Part shown: positions 11,612-20,256 of the stretch, piece after piece | How positions within the stretch are numbered: the first letter of the stretch is position 1 | Layout of the letters: each line of letters begins with the position of its first letter | Source: an uncultured Senegalimassilia sp. | Lineage (GTDB): Bacteria; Actinomycetota; Coriobacteriia; Coriobacteriales; Eggerthellaceae | DNA length: 64,000 bases | Reading direction: 5' to 3' | NCBI RefSeq assembly: GCF_934636665.1 | Contig: NZ_CAKUAT010000002.1 | Location: 1 to 64,000 of the forward strand | Program-made: the position numbers and the translations under genes | Notes under the pieces: generated by a model | Told to the model about the DNA's origin: nothing | Database searches by the model: none | The model's input: only the letters and a program-made list of their open reading frames with translations

Positions 11612-13138
11612 CTATTGTTTATCCGTTTCAGTATACGTTGGCGAACCCGGACCTTCCCCGGGCAAATCCTCCGACGTGACCGAAGGCGAAACCTCCGGCA
11701 GATCGGCAGCCCAATCGGCAGCGCGCTCATGCGGCATGCCATCCGCGTTCGCCGGCCGCGCCGCATCCAGCGGCACCGTCGCGCCAGCGCGCTCGGACCC
11801 AGCTCCTGCCGCAACAGGCACCGTCTGGGCGGCAGACGCAGGCATATGCGTTTCCGCAAAAGGCACCGTTTGAGCGGCGACACTCGCCGTGACGGCACCG
11901 CCCACCTCGACAGCGCCGTCCGCCGCGACCCCGCCAACTTCCGCCGGTACCACACCCGCGGCCCGCTGCCCGCCATGCGCCGCATGCGCACCGGCTGCAT
12001 CCGCCATGCGCGAGCGCAGCGCGGCCGCACGCTTGCGGCGCACCGCGTCGGCGTGCGCCTCTTCCTGCAAACGCGCCGCGGTAGCAGCCGTGCCGGCGAC
12101 GGCGCCCATGTCCTGGTCGTACGCCGCCTTCTTCACGTCGCCCTTGAACGCCTTCGTGGTGTTGATCAGCACGGCGCCGATGATGAACGGCATCCAGAAC
12201 ACGATGCCGCGATACACTAGGCCGATGGCCGTACCGGCCGCCGCCGATTCGCCGAAGCTGGTGAACGCCACAACGACCGCCGCCTCGACCACGCCCACGC
12301 CCTGCGGCGTGACCGAGATCATAGCGAACAGCGTTGCCACCACGTAACCGCACACCAGAGCCGGCGCCGTGTCGACGCCGAACCCGATGCCCACCAGCGC
12401 GAAGCACGAAAGCTCGCACAAACTGGCGATCAGCGAGCACCCGTACGCCTGCAGCGTGGGTTTGGGGCTGTGGCCGATCATACCGGCGGCCTCGGAAAAC
12501 GCCTGCGCGATGCGTTCGGCCCACGGCTCAAGCGGCTTTTTGCGCACGCGCGCAACCACTTTGCGGCTCAAACGCTCGACGGGCCGCAAAAGGCGCATCA
12601 GCGAATCGGGCTTTTTGTGCGCCAGGATAAGCAACGCCACCATGGTTCCCACCAGGCACAACACCACCATACCCATAAGGAACCACACAGGCGACAGCCC
12701 CACCGTGACGGCCAAGAAGATGAACGCGCACACCATAAGCGTGGAGAACGCGCCGTCGATGGTGATCTGCATGAGCAGCGCCGCACCCGTGGCCTTGCCG
12801 GCGGGGATGCCGCGCCGTCGCGCGTCGTCGACCACCAACGTGGTGCCCGCCAGGTTCATGGACGGCGCGATGGTATTCATGAAAAACGTGCCGAAGACCA
12901 GCGGCAACGTTGATTTCGGCTCCATGCGCTCTCCCACGGCGGCGAAGCTGCGCGAATAGGCGAAGCTTTGCGCGAAGTACTTCCCCAGCTGCGTGAGGAC
13001 GGCCGCGACCAGCGGCAGGGGGCTTCCCTGCTTCATGGTCTCGCCCAACTCAACCAGCTGGTCGCCGCGCAAAAACACCACCGCAAGCACGATGATGAGC
13101 ACCACGCCCATGAAAAGGTTCTTAACGTTGAATTTCAT
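11612..13138 (-). CDS. Flippase-like integral membrane protein (UPF0104 / LPG_synthase_TM)
   Basis: A 508-residue protein. The first 340 residues form about eight hydrophobic helices with the motifs GTFFMNTIAPSMNLAGTT and ISVTPQGVGVVEAAVVV of the UPF0104 family, related to the membrane flippase domain of MprF/AglD. The C-terminal 170 residues are Ala/Val/Pro-rich, low complexity and probably a disordered cytoplasmic tail, longer than in most relatives. It starts 8 bases after the stop of the ATP-grasp gene, so the two are almost certainly co-transcribed and may act on one lipid or amino-acid-modified product (inference). No synthetase domain of MprF is fused. Confidence 0.83.
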   Translation of the reverse strand: MKFNVKNLFMGVVLIIVLAVVFLRGDQLVELGETMKQGSPLPLVAAVLTQLGKYFAQSFAYSRSFAAVGERMEPKSTLPLVFGTFFMNTIAPSMNLAGTTLVVDDARRRGIPAGKATGAALLMQITIDGAFSTLMVCAFIFLAVTVGLSPVWFLMGMVVLCLVGTMVALLILAHKKPDSLMRLLRPVERLSRKVVARVRKKPLEPWAERIAQAFSEAAGMIGHSPKPTLQAYGCSLIASLCELSCFALVGIGFGVDTAPALVCGYVVATLFAMISVTPQGVGVVEAAVVVAFTSFGESAAAGTAIGLVYRGIVFWMPFIIGAVLINTTKAFKGDVKKAAYDQDMGAVAGTAATAARLQEEAHADAVRRKRAAALRSRMADAAGAHAAHGGQRAAGVVPAEVGGVAADGAVEVGGAVTASVAAQTVPFAETHMPASAAQTVPVAAGAGSERAGATVPLDAARPANADGMPHERAADWAADLPEVSPSVTSEDLPGEGPGSPTYTETDKQ

Positions 13139-13146
13139 GCAGCCGC

Positions 13147-14346
13147 CTAACGTTGGCCCGCGGTGTCGTTACAGCTCAGAAACTCGCGCAAATCGGTATG
13201 CATCAGAAAATCAAGCTCGGCCTTGCCGCGTTCGTCAAGGTCGGTTTCCACGAACAGGAAGCCGTAGCAGCCGAACGTGGGCACGTCGAACTCGCGCAAC
13301 TCCAAAACCCTATCGAAGCGCTCGGAAAACGCCGGGTAATCGAATTCCTCGGTTCCCGTCACGCCCTCCGGCGGGTTGAGCAGCGACATGGTGTACACAT
13401 GGTCGCCCGCATACGCGAACGCCGCGTCGTAATCGGGCAGCGTATCGGTCAAAAACGCCTCATAGGTGCGGAACCCATAGGCGTGCTGGGCAACATCGGT
13501 GCCGCCCAGGCCGGCGAATCGCAAGGGGTTGAACTCGATGGGACGAATGACGCCGCCGCCCTGCTCGTCCACGCGCACTTCCACGTGAACCGGAAAGTTA
13601 CGTGCTCCTACCAGGGCGTTCACGCGCGAAAGCCATTCCTCGAAGGCAGGCGCTTTCTCGCGCACGATGGCCGCCGAGGTAGTGTACATGCGATCGGACG
13701 TGTCGTCGGGACCGGCGAAATCATGACGCAGCACGTTGAGCACGTGCGCCGCGCCCTGCTCATCGAAGAATGCGTCCAGAGCATATTCCTGCCCCGTGAT
13801 GAACTGCTCCAGGATGAAATCGTTGCCAGCGACCACGCTGTCGGGATACATGTCCGCCCAAGCAGCCGCGTTCGACGCGAAATCAGCCAGCGCCTCGTCC
13901 CAATCACCACGGCAGCGCACCGCATGCACGCCCATGCTGCAGAACCCGCGCGCGGGCTTCACCACGAACGGCATATGCGGCTCAAGCTCGGCGAAATCAA
14001 GTTTCCCCAGCTCATCAGCCGTGCATGAACGGAAGAAGAAGCCCTCATCCATCTGTGCCAGAAGCTTGCGCATGGCAACCTTGTCCTTGAACACGGAGAT
14101 GGCGTGCGTAAGGCCGGGATTGTCCGCATGCGAGCAGATCCACTCGAGCGTGTTCTCGGAGTTGGTGTAAACGCGCTCGCCCGCGGAAAGACGCGAGGCG
14201 GCCTCGGCCTCATCGACCAGGTGCAACGCCCGCCCGGACGCAAAAGCCGTGCGCTCGGAGAACGCATTGCGAAGCACAGGGTGTTGCGAAGATTCAAGCC
14301 ATTCCAACAACTGCGGCGAAGCATACGGTTCGTCAAGGATGACCAT
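13147..14346 (-). CDS. ATP-grasp domain enzyme
   Basis: A 399-residue protein with an ATP-grasp fold: MPFVVKPARGFCSMGVHAV (nucleotide-binding lysine and glycine loop), ILEQFITGQEYALDAFF and VIRPIEFNPLRFAGLGG (metal-binding acidic and asparagine residues). ATP-grasp enzymes join a carboxylate to an amine or thiol through an acyl phosphate. The N-terminal third shows no family I can name. The start at 14346 has AAGGGGG five bases upstream. First gene of an operon with the flippase-like protein (8-base gap). The substrate is unknown. Confidence 0.8.
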   Translation of the reverse strand: MVILDEPYASPQLLEWLESSQHPVLRNAFSERTAFASGRALHLVDEAEAASRLSAGERVYTNSENTLEWICSHADNPGLTHAISVFKDKVAMRKLLAQMDEGFFFRSCTADELGKLDFAELEPHMPFVVKPARGFCSMGVHAVRCRGDWDEALADFASNAAAWADMYPDSVVAGNDFILEQFITGQEYALDAFFDEQGAAHVLNVLRHDFAGPDDTSDRMYTTSAAIVREKAPAFEEWLSRVNALVGARNFPVHVEVRVDEQGGGVIRPIEFNPLRFAGLGGTDVAQHAYGFRTYEAFLTDTLPDYDAAFAYAGDHVYTMSLLNPPEGVTGTEEFDYPAFSERFDRVLELREFDVPTFGCYGFLFVETDLDERGKAELDFLMHTDLREFLSCNDTAGQR

Positions 14347-14476
14347 GGCAACCCCCTTCTCTAGCGGCCAACGCAAGCGCAGCCCTCTAAGCATGATAAG
14401 AAAGTATACCCCCACGCGCACACCGCCGCACCGCCGCAGGAAAGCCCTCACGCAAAGAGTATGCTGCAGCCCACCC

Positions 14477-14546
14477 CTTGCAGGCGGCGGTATACTGCTG
14501 CGCAGCGAAACCGATTCGGACAGGAGGCATCAGTGCACGGCAATAT
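14477..14546 (+). repeat. Partial duplicate of the crcB leader
   Basis: These 70 bases match 16177-16246, upstream of and into the first crcB gene, at about 60 of 70 positions. They include GTATACTGCTGCGCAG, GATTCGGACAGG and the GTGCACGGCAATAT that in crcB is the start codon and first codons. The shared AGCCCACCCCTTGC extends the similarity further upstream. Here the sequence runs into a 26-codon reading frame and a large hairpin instead of crcB. Confidence 0.7.
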
Positions 14547-14613
14547 TTCAGTAAGGGACTGCGAAATCCTGGACCAGAAGAGGGCCAGGCTTTCAACCGC
14601 AGTCCCTTACTAA
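14533..14613 (+). CDS. Possible 26-aa peptide behind the duplicated crcB leader
   Basis: A GTG start with GGAGG six bases upstream opens a frame of 26 codons ending in TAA at 14611-14613 (MHGNISVRDCEILDQKRARL...). Its first five codons are those of crcB, then it diverges. The second part is encoded by the arms and loop of a 14-bp inverted repeat, so translation may not be its purpose. Low confidence as a gene. Confidence 0.3.
   Translation: MHGNISVRDCEILDQKRARLSTAVPY
14550..14611 (+). repeat. 14-bp perfect inverted repeat with nested stem
   Basis: AGTAAGGGACTGCG (14550-14563) and its exact complement (14598-14611) can pair; CCTGG and CCAGG inside the loop form a nested stem. A second small palindrome, CGTAGTCTCGACTACG, follows at once. 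No T tract is present, so this is not an ordinary terminator. Confidence 0.65.
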
Positions 14614-14660
14614 AACGTAGTCTCGACTACGCACAAGTGCCTGCTGAAAGCCAGCCAGTC

Positions 14661-15959
14661 CTACGGCTTTAAGGCGGTGATGGGGAACACGTAGATGTCG
14701 TGCTCAGCGTCGTAGCGGCAGAAGGGTGAGGTTGCGGTGAGGACGGCCGAGAACGCAGGCTTCGGATTGCGCGCGGCAGGGTTCGCCGCGACTTTCTGAC
14801 GCAAGCGCTCGATGTTCCTGATGCCGTCGGGTACCTTGGCCTCGCCGAGCTTGACCTCCAGCGCCGCCCAGCGACCGTCGCGCAGTTCGATGATGGCGTC
14901 GACCTCCAGACCGTCAGAGTCGCCGTAGTAGCGCAACGACCCCGGGTGAGCTCCGGGCATGCAGGCGGCGTAGGCCCGGAGGTCGTGAATGCACAATGAC
15001 TCGAAGAGCAACCCGAACGTCTGCCCATCGGACAACAGGCGCTCAGGGCCCATGCCAAGCGCAGCGGCGGGGATTGAAGGGTCGGCGAAGTAGCGCTTGG
15101 GCTTGGTGCGCAGGCGCGACTTCGCGCGCACGGGCGCATCCCAGCCGTGCAGGCTTTCGATTACGTACATGCTCTCGAGCATGTCAAGATAGGACGTCAC
15201 GGTAGAGGTAGCCGGCGCACCGAACTCGTCGCCAAGGGCCGCATCCTGAGCGATGGTCTGCAGGGTAGCCGCCGTAGCAACGTTGCGTGCCAGCGAGAAC
15301 ACGATACGCCGGGCCATATCGGACGTGCCACCCTTCCTGGGAACGCTGACCTCGAACATGGCGTCGAGGTACTGGTCGACGACCTCTGCGGCCGTTTGGG
15401 CGTTGGCCCCGAGCAGGGCGGGCCAGCCTCCGCAACAGATGGCATCAGCCAAGGGCGCCAAGGAAGCATCGCACGCCGATGGTTCAAACGAACCCTCGAA
15501 CAGCCCCGACAGCGACACCGCGCCCGTAGACAGCCCGCGTTCCCATAGCGTCATGGTGCTCATATCAACACGCGCTATGCGGCCTGCCCCACTGTGGGTA
15601 ACGGCGTCTTTGGCCGGGGTGGACGAACCCGTAAGGATGAACAGCCCGCGCTCGCCGCCGGCGGCATCGACCGCGCGGCGCGCGGCGTCCCACGTGGAAG
15701 GAACCTCCTGCCACTCGTCGACAACGTGCGGGTGCGCCCCCTGCAGAGCCAGCGTGGGGTCTGCTTCGGCCAACGCCTTGACATTCGGGTCATCCAGGTG
15801 CACAACGCTCTCGCCGAACGCCAACGCCGTCCAGGACTTGCCGCACCACTTCGTACCGCGTATCTCGACCGCACCGAAGGTATGAAGCAGCCGATGCAAT
15901 CGTTCGTCCACAAGGCGCGGATGATACGTTTTCGGCTTCTCCGTTCCATAGGCTAGCAT
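14661..15959 (-). CDS. AAA ATPase with DUF4143 domain
   Basis: A 432-residue protein of the AAA_14/DUF4143 family. The Walker A is IRGTKWCGKSWTA near residue 38, the Walker B is HVVDEWQEVP near 78, and LFILTGSSTPA follows as sensor region. The C-terminal half ends with EVDAIIELRDGRWAALEVKLGEAK, the DUF4143 part that looks like a degenerate PD-(D/E)xK nuclease core. Members are widespread in gut bacteria, often in several copies, and have no established function. The ATG at 15959 lies about 12 bases after AGAGAGGA. The upstream region holds four phased 23-bp repeats. Confidence 0.85.
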   Translation of the reverse strand: MLAYGTEKPKTYHPRLVDERLHRLLHTFGAVEIRGTKWCGKSWTALAFGESVVHLDDPNVKALAEADPTLALQGAHPHVVDEWQEVPSTWDAARRAVDAAGGERGLFILTGSSTPAKDAVTHSGAGRIARVDMSTMTLWERGLSTGAVSLSGLFEGSFEPSACDASLAPLADAICCGGWPALLGANAQTAAEVVDQYLDAMFEVSVPRKGGTSDMARRIVFSLARNVATAATLQTIAQDAALGDEFGAPATSTVTSYLDMLESMYVIESLHGWDAPVRAKSRLRTKPKRYFADPSIPAAALGMGPERLLSDGQTFGLLFESLCIHDLRAYAACMPGAHPGSLRYYGDSDGLEVDAIIELRDGRWAALEVKLGEAKVPDGIRNIERLRQKVAANPAARNPKPAFSAVLTATSPFCRYDAEHDIYVFPITALKP

Positions 15960-15994
15960 AGTCGAACATTCCTCTCTGACATGGGCATACTATA

Positions 15995-16073
15995 TTTTCG
16001 AGGATTATCATACTCGATTTTCGAGGAGGAATACACTCTGTTTTCGAGGATTCATATCGGTGATTTTCGAGAA
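15995..16073 (-). repeat. Four direct repeats with exact 23-bp period upstream of the ATPase
   Basis: TTTTCGAG begins at 15995, 16018, 16041 and 16064, exactly 23 bases apart; three copies extend to TTTTCGAGGA while the intervening 12-13 bases differ. The second is part of the palindrome CTCGATTTTCGAG. The period is about two helical turns. They lie 35-105 bases upstream of the ATPase start, where they could be regulator binding sites. Confidence 0.8.
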
Positions 16074-16176
16074 TTTGAAGAACAGTGCGCACCCGATTGA
16101 GGGACGTGCGGGCAGTTGGGAGCCGGCAACCGAGCCCACCCCTTGCGGAGCGCAATGCCCAGCGAATAGCCCGACT

Positions 16177-16246
16177 CTTGCGGAGCGCGGTATACTGCTG
16201 CGCAGAACAATCGATTCGGACAGGGGGCATCGGTGCACGGCAATAT
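16177..16246 (+). promoter_or_regulatory. crcB leader with TATACT box
   Basis: This is the second copy of the 70-base sequence seen at 14477-14546. It contains TATACT at 16191-16196, a good -10 candidate, 36 bases before the GTG of crcB, and GGGGG as ribosome site. CTTGCGGAGCGC occurs twice just upstream (16142 and 16177 regions). I do not recognise the consensus of the fluoride (crcB) riboswitch. Confidence 0.5.
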
Positions 16247-16757
16247 CCCAGATGCGGTAGACCATGCGCTGCGCAGTCCTCGTTCCCTGGCGCCGTTGGT
16301 GCTGGTCATGGGCTTTTTGGGCGCCACGGCGCGCTATGCTCTGGAGATGCTCCTGCCCGCGCAATGCGGATTCCCCGTCGCCACGCTTGCAGTGAACATA
16401 TTCGGTTGTTTCACGTTGGAGATCGTCAATCAATTCGTCGCGCGCCGAACGAACCTGCCGGCGCCGTTGGTGAGGTCGATGGGCATCGGGCTTATCGGGG
16501 CGTTCACCACCATCGCTGCGCTTTCCACCGAGAATCTGGCGCTTTTGCAGCAGGGGCGTTACGGCATGTTCGCGTTGTACCTGGGTATCACCGTGTTCGC
16601 CACGTTCGGGGCCGCCTACGCGGGGAAGCGCATCGCCGACGCTATGGGCCCGCGCTATAGCGCGTATCACCAAATCGCGGCCCCACGCGACAGTGCGCAA
16701 CACCAGGTCGCAGGCCCGCAAGCAGATTCCCCGCAGAACGAAGGCGATGCGCGATGA
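16232..16757 (+). CDS. crcB: Fluoride channel subunit CrcB/Fluc (first)
   Basis: A four-helix Fluc/CrcB protein of 174 residues. LGATARYALEMLL and ATLAVNIFGCFTLEIV carry the conserved GxxxR and N motifs, and IGLIGAFTTIAALSTEN the GxxGxxTTFSTF-like pore motif. The start is the GTG of GTGCACGGC; the C-terminal 35 residues are polar and unconserved. It overlaps the next crcB by an ATGA, as in dual-gene systems where two antiparallel homologues make the dimeric pore that exports toxic fluoride. The TTIAALST pore stretch replaces the usual TTFSTF phenylalanines, so this subunit is diverged. Confidence 0.9.
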
Positions 16758-17134
16758 GCCCGCTGACGCTGATCATGGTCGGCCTAGGCGGAGCAGCCGG
16801 CGCGCTGTGCCGCCATAGGGCGCTTTCGTTCATGAAACCCCGCTCGAACAGCTGGTTTCCCTGGCCAACGCTGCTGGTGAACCTTACGTCGTGCACGGTC
16901 GCCGGGGCGGCACTTGCAGGGGCCGCCGCACTGGGCCAAACCGCCTACATAGCGCTGACCATGGGGCTTCTGGGCGGCTTCTCCACGCTTTCCACCATGA
17001 ACTGCGAGGCTGTCGATATGGCCACGGAAGGACATCACGGAGAAGCGGCAGCATACCTGGTGGTCACCTACGGCTCAACCCTAGGCGCCGCCGCACTGGG
17101 CTTCGCCTTAGCGCACGCGGTTCTGGGAAGTTAA
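16754..17134 (+). CDS. crcB: Fluoride channel subunit CrcB/Fluc (second)
   Basis: A 126-residue four-helix CrcB protein: MVGLGGAAGALCRHRALSFM, NLTSCTVAGAALAG and TMGLLGGFSTLSTMNCE carry the arginine, the polar-track and the GFSTLST pore motif. The conserved Asn of the pore is in VNLTSC. Its ATG overlaps the stop of the preceding crcB (ATGA at 16754-16757), so the pair is translationally coupled and presumably heterodimeric. Confidence 0.9.
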   Translation: MSPLTLIMVGLGGAAGALCRHRALSFMKPRSNSWFPWPTLLVNLTSCTVAGAALAGAAALGQTAYIALTMGLLGGFSTLSTMNCEAVDMATEGHHGEAAAYLVVTYGSTLGAAALGFALAHAVLGS

Positions 17135-17305
17135 CGCAGGCCGGCAGCCCTTTCAAGCACACAAGCCTTAGCTTTGGTGCCGTCAATACTTTTGCGCAAA
17201 CGCACAAAGCGGCGCAGCGCGAGCACAATCGCCCGCGCTGCGCCGCACGCCTACCGCAAGATCACGCCGTTACGCCGCCCGCAAGCTCACGGGCCCAACG
17301 CTTCC

Positions 17306-18205
17306 CTACAGCCCCACCTTCGCCGCCTGATAGGTGCGAATGCGGTCGCGGAGGTTCTGCACATCGAACAGCACCGACACCAGAAACGCCACGGTGAGCG
17401 GAGCGCCCACGAAGCCGTTGCGCGGCGCCAGCATGAAGATGAGCGGCGCGCCGAAGATCATGATGGGCACCAGCAGCATCACAAGCAGGCTGCCCATGCG
17501 CTTGTACAGGCCGTAGATGATGGACGCCATTACATACAGGAACAGGCCCGTTGCCGAGGAGCCAGCGATGGAGAGCACCGCAAGCGCCGCCACCTTGGCG
17601 GCGACCATGAGCGCCTCGTCGCGCAGGCCCTTCTTCGCGCGGGCGAACACCTCTTCGCCGGTTTGCTGCGGCGCGCTTGCGGCGCGGAACGGCGCGAACG
17701 GGTCGAAGGGGTCGTATTCCACGGTGAAGCCGCCGAACGGCCATTCTACGCCACCGGTGCGCTGACCTGCGCCGTTTTGCCCCGAACCCGGGCGCTGCGA
17801 GCCAGCCGCACCGCTGAAGATGTCGTCCCAGCTGGTCCACACGTACGTAGTCTGGCCCTGAGCCGCGTCGCCGAACGGCCAGCCGGCGAACGGGTCGAAC
17901 GGGTTGCCCTGACCGGACGCACCGCCCTGCCCCGCCGAGCCCGTCGGGTGCGCATAGGGGTTGCCCGCATACGGACGCGGGTCGCGGCGCGGATCGAACT
18001 CGGGCGACCAGCTGCGGTCGATCAGCACGTCGCGCGCTTCGTTGATCTGTTTGGTAAGCTCCTCGGCCTCGGCGTGCTCCTTCGAGTCCAAGGGGAACTT
18101 GTCGGGATGATGGGCGATGACGAGCTTGCGGTGAGCCTTCTTGATCTCATCGTCGCTAGCCCCATCGGCCAAGCCCAGTATTTTGAGTGCTTCTGATTTC
18201 TTCAT
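17306..18205 (-). CDS. Membrane-anchored J-domain protein
   Basis: A 299-residue protein with an N-terminal J domain (MKKSEALKILGLADGASDDE, with IAHHPDKFP as the HPD loop near residue 33), a Gly/Pro/Gln-rich middle, and about three hydrophobic segments in the C-terminal 110 residues (for example GSLLVMLLVPIMIFGAPLIFM). It lacks the zinc and substrate domains of DnaJ, so it is a specialised co-chaperone that would recruit DnaK to the membrane. The ATG at 18205 follows a -10 box by only seven bases and has no ribosome site, so the mRNA may be leaderless. Confidence 0.82.
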   Translation of the reverse strand: MKKSEALKILGLADGASDDEIKKAHRKLVIAHHPDKFPLDSKEHAEAEELTKQINEARDVLIDRSWSPEFDPRRDPRPYAGNPYAHPTGSAGQGGASGQGNPFDPFAGWPFGDAAQGQTTYVWTSWDDIFSGAAGSQRPGSGQNGAGQRTGGVEWPFGGFTVEYDPFDPFAPFRAASAPQQTGEEVFARAKKGLRDEALMVAAKVAALAVLSIAGSSATGLFLYVMASIIYGLYKRMGSLLVMLLVPIMIFGAPLIFMLAPRNGFVGAPLTVAFLVSVLFDVQNLRDRIRTYQAAKVGL

Positions 18206-18212
18206 AACGCCG

Positions 18213-18240
18213 ACTATACGGGACGATGCCCACCGCACAA
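18213..18240 (-). promoter_or_regulatory. Promoter for a probably leaderless J-domain gene
   Basis: On the minus strand TTGTGC (18240-18235) and TATAGT (18218-18213) are separated by 16 bases. The -10 box ends seven bases before the A of the ATG at 18205, which is the normal distance to a transcription start. Confidence 0.55.
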
Positions 18241-18314
18241 CCAAAACGCCGGGGATGTCACGCATTCGTCAGAAAAAACCGGCGCGAAAACCGCACGGAA
18301 CCACCGAAATCAGC

Positions 18315-18351
18315 GCATAAAGAAAGCGGCCCGCCGAAAAGGCGGACCGCT
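18315..18351 (-). terminator. Terminator of purH
   Basis: AGCGGnCCGCC-loop-GGCGGnCCGCT forms an 11-bp stem with one mismatch; on the minus strand it is followed by TTTCTTTATG. It lies 148 bases after the purH stop. Confidence 0.7.
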
Positions 18352-18498
18352 CGCAGGTTTCGCTTCCCCGCACCCTTGCAGGCGCAGCGGACGCAAACGA
18401 TGCCGGCAACTCGAACGCGAGCGCATCACGCGCACACGCCCTCAGCGAGGCAGACGCGCCAAGCGGCGCACCCCCGCCCCGCCCGCCGGCTTCGCAAA

Positions 18499-20142
18499 CT
18501 AGTGGCGGAAGTGGCGATGGCCGGTGAACACCATGGCGATGCCGTGCTCGTTGCACGCCTGGATGGACTCCTCGTCGCGCACGGAGCCGCCGGGCTGGAT
18601 GATGGCAGTGATGCCCCACTCGGCCAGCGTGTCCACATTGTCGCGGAACGGGAAGAACGCGTCGGACGCGCACACCAGGCCCTTGGGCTCCACGCCCATG
18701 CGCTCGCACGCCTCATGGGCGCGCTTGCATGCCAAAAGCGCGCTGTCCACGCGGTTGGGCTGGCCCGGGCCCATGCCGATGCCGGCATGGTCGCGCGACA
18801 CCAGGATGGCATTGGACTTCACGCCCTTGCACACGCGCCATGCGAACATGAGCTCGTGCATCTCGGCGTCCGTGGGCTTGCGATCGGTGGGAACGGTGAA
18901 GGTTGCCGGATCCTCGGACACGTGATCGACGTCCTGCACCAGCACGCCGCCGTCGACGGAACGGACCTCGACGGCAGCCGGGGCGTCGATGCCGCCGGTG
19001 CGCAGCACGCGCAAGTTCTTCTTCTGCTGCAGAAGCTCAAGCGCGGCGGACTCGAACTCGGGGGCGATGAGCACCTCGACGAACTGCTTGTTCTCGTTGA
19101 TGTGCTCGACCATCTCCAGCGTGACCTGGCGGTTCGCCGCGATGATGCCACCGAAGGCGCTCTTCGGGTCGCAGGCGAAGGCCTTGTCGTAGGCCTCGGT
19201 GATGTTCTCGGCCGTGGCGGAACCGCAGGGGTTCTGGTGCTTCAGGATGATGACCGCCGGCTCGTCGAGCTCGCGCACGAGCGACCAGCACGCGTCGGTG
19301 TCCAGGATGTTGTTGTAGGACAGCTCCTTGCCGTTGAGCTGCTGGGCATTGACCAGGCTGTGCTCATGGGCGAACTCGTCCACGCGGTAGAAGACGGCCT
19401 GCTGATGCGGGTTCTCGCCGTAGCGCAGGTCCTGCTGCTTCTGCATGTACAGGGCGCACTCGGGCGGGAACTCGCCCTGAGCCTCAATGCCCTCCTCGCA
19501 GCCGCAGCCGCAGCCCTCGCCGTGCTCATGCGGATGCGCGGCCTGGACCTGGTCGAACAGGAAGTCGGCGATTGCGCCGTCGTAGGCGTTGGTGGTCTCG
19601 AACACCTCGAGGGCCAGCTCCATGCGGGTCTCGCGCGTGGTGGCGCCGCCGTTGGCGCGCATCTCGGCGAGGATGCCCTCATAGGTTTCGGGGTCGGTGA
19701 CCACGGTGACGCTCTCGAAGTTCTTCGCGGCGCTGCGCAGCATGGAAGGACCGCCGATATCGATGTTCTCGATGCAGGTGCCGAAGTCCGCGCCGGACTC
19801 GACCGTCTTCTCGAACGCGTACAGATTCACGACCACCATGTCGATCATCTGGATGCCGTGCTCGGCCGCCTCGGCCATGTGCTTGGCGTTATCGCGCTTG
19901 GCCAGCAGGCCGCCGTGCACCATGGGATGCAGGGTCTTCACGCGGCCGTCCATCATTTCGGGGAACTTCGTCACCTCGTCGATGGGCGTGACCGGCACGC
20001 CGGCCTCCGCGATGACGCGGGCGGTGCCGCCCGTGGAGATGATCTCCGCGCCGAATTCGTCATGCAGCGCGCGGGCGAACTCGACGACGCCCGTCTTGTC
20101 CGTCACCGAGATGAGTACGCGCTTGACCTTCGGATCTGCCAC
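18499..20142 (-). CDS. purH: Bifunctional AICAR formyltransferase / IMP cyclohydrolase
   Basis: Catalyses the last two steps of IMP synthesis. The N-terminal MGS-like cyclohydrolase domain starts with KRVLISVTDKTGVVEFARAL and has STGGTA; the C-terminal AICARFT domain has DLRYGENPHQQAVFY, KHQNPCGSA and the ending AMVFTGHRHFRH. GTG at 20142 preceded by AAGGAG at seven bases gives 547 residues; reading open to 20226 lacks a ribosome site. Between the two domains lies an unusual His/Cys-rich insert (HPHEHGEGCGCGCEEG, near residues 203-218) that could bind a metal. Last gene after purN and the XdhC-like gene. Confidence 0.95.
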   Translation of the reverse strand: MADPKVKRVLISVTDKTGVVEFARALHDEFGAEIISTGGTARVIAEAGVPVTPIDEVTKFPEMMDGRVKTLHPMVHGGLLAKRDNAKHMAEAAEHGIQMIDMVVVNLYAFEKTVESGADFGTCIENIDIGGPSMLRSAAKNFESVTVVTDPETYEGILAEMRANGGATTRETRMELALEVFETTNAYDGAIADFLFDQVQAAHPHEHGEGCGCGCEEGIEAQGEFPPECALYMQKQQDLRYGENPHQQAVFYRVDEFAHEHSLVNAQQLNGKELSYNNILDTDACWSLVRELDEPAVIILKHQNPCGSATAENITEAYDKAFACDPKSAFGGIIAANRQVTLEMVEHINENKQFVEVLIAPEFESAALELLQQKKNLRVLRTGGIDAPAAVEVRSVDGGVLVQDVDHVSEDPATFTVPTDRKPTDAEMHELMFAWRVCKGVKSNAILVSRDHAGIGMGPGQPNRVDSALLACKRAHEACERMGVEPKGLVCASDAFFPFRDNVDTLAEWGITAIIQPGGSVRDEESIQACNEHGIAMVFTGHRHFRH

Positions 20143-20256
20143 TTGCTCTCTCCTTACCTTGAGCCGTTCCTTGTTAGTCCGTTCCTTATCGCAAAGCGGG
20201 GCTTTGCGCCGAAGCGCCGCCCGCAAGATGCCTGTTTCGGGGTTGCCTGCCGGGCC

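Noticed and set aside
11566..12030. Extension of the thioesterase gene upstream to 12030
   Set aside because: The extra 155 codons are Arg-rich and lie antiphase within the flippase-like gene's 3' end; GGAGG before the ATG at 11565 gives a normal hotdog length.
15995..16073. Possible small CRISPR array
   Set aside because: The conserved part is only 8-10 bases and spacers are 12-13 bases; no cas genes are near. It fits phased regulator sites better.
16140..16232. Fluoride riboswitch before crcB
   Set aside because: The expected position was read for the known crcB motif (paired GGNGATG-like and CTGATG-like strands with pseudoknot) and it was not recognised, though the leader is conserved in a second copy.
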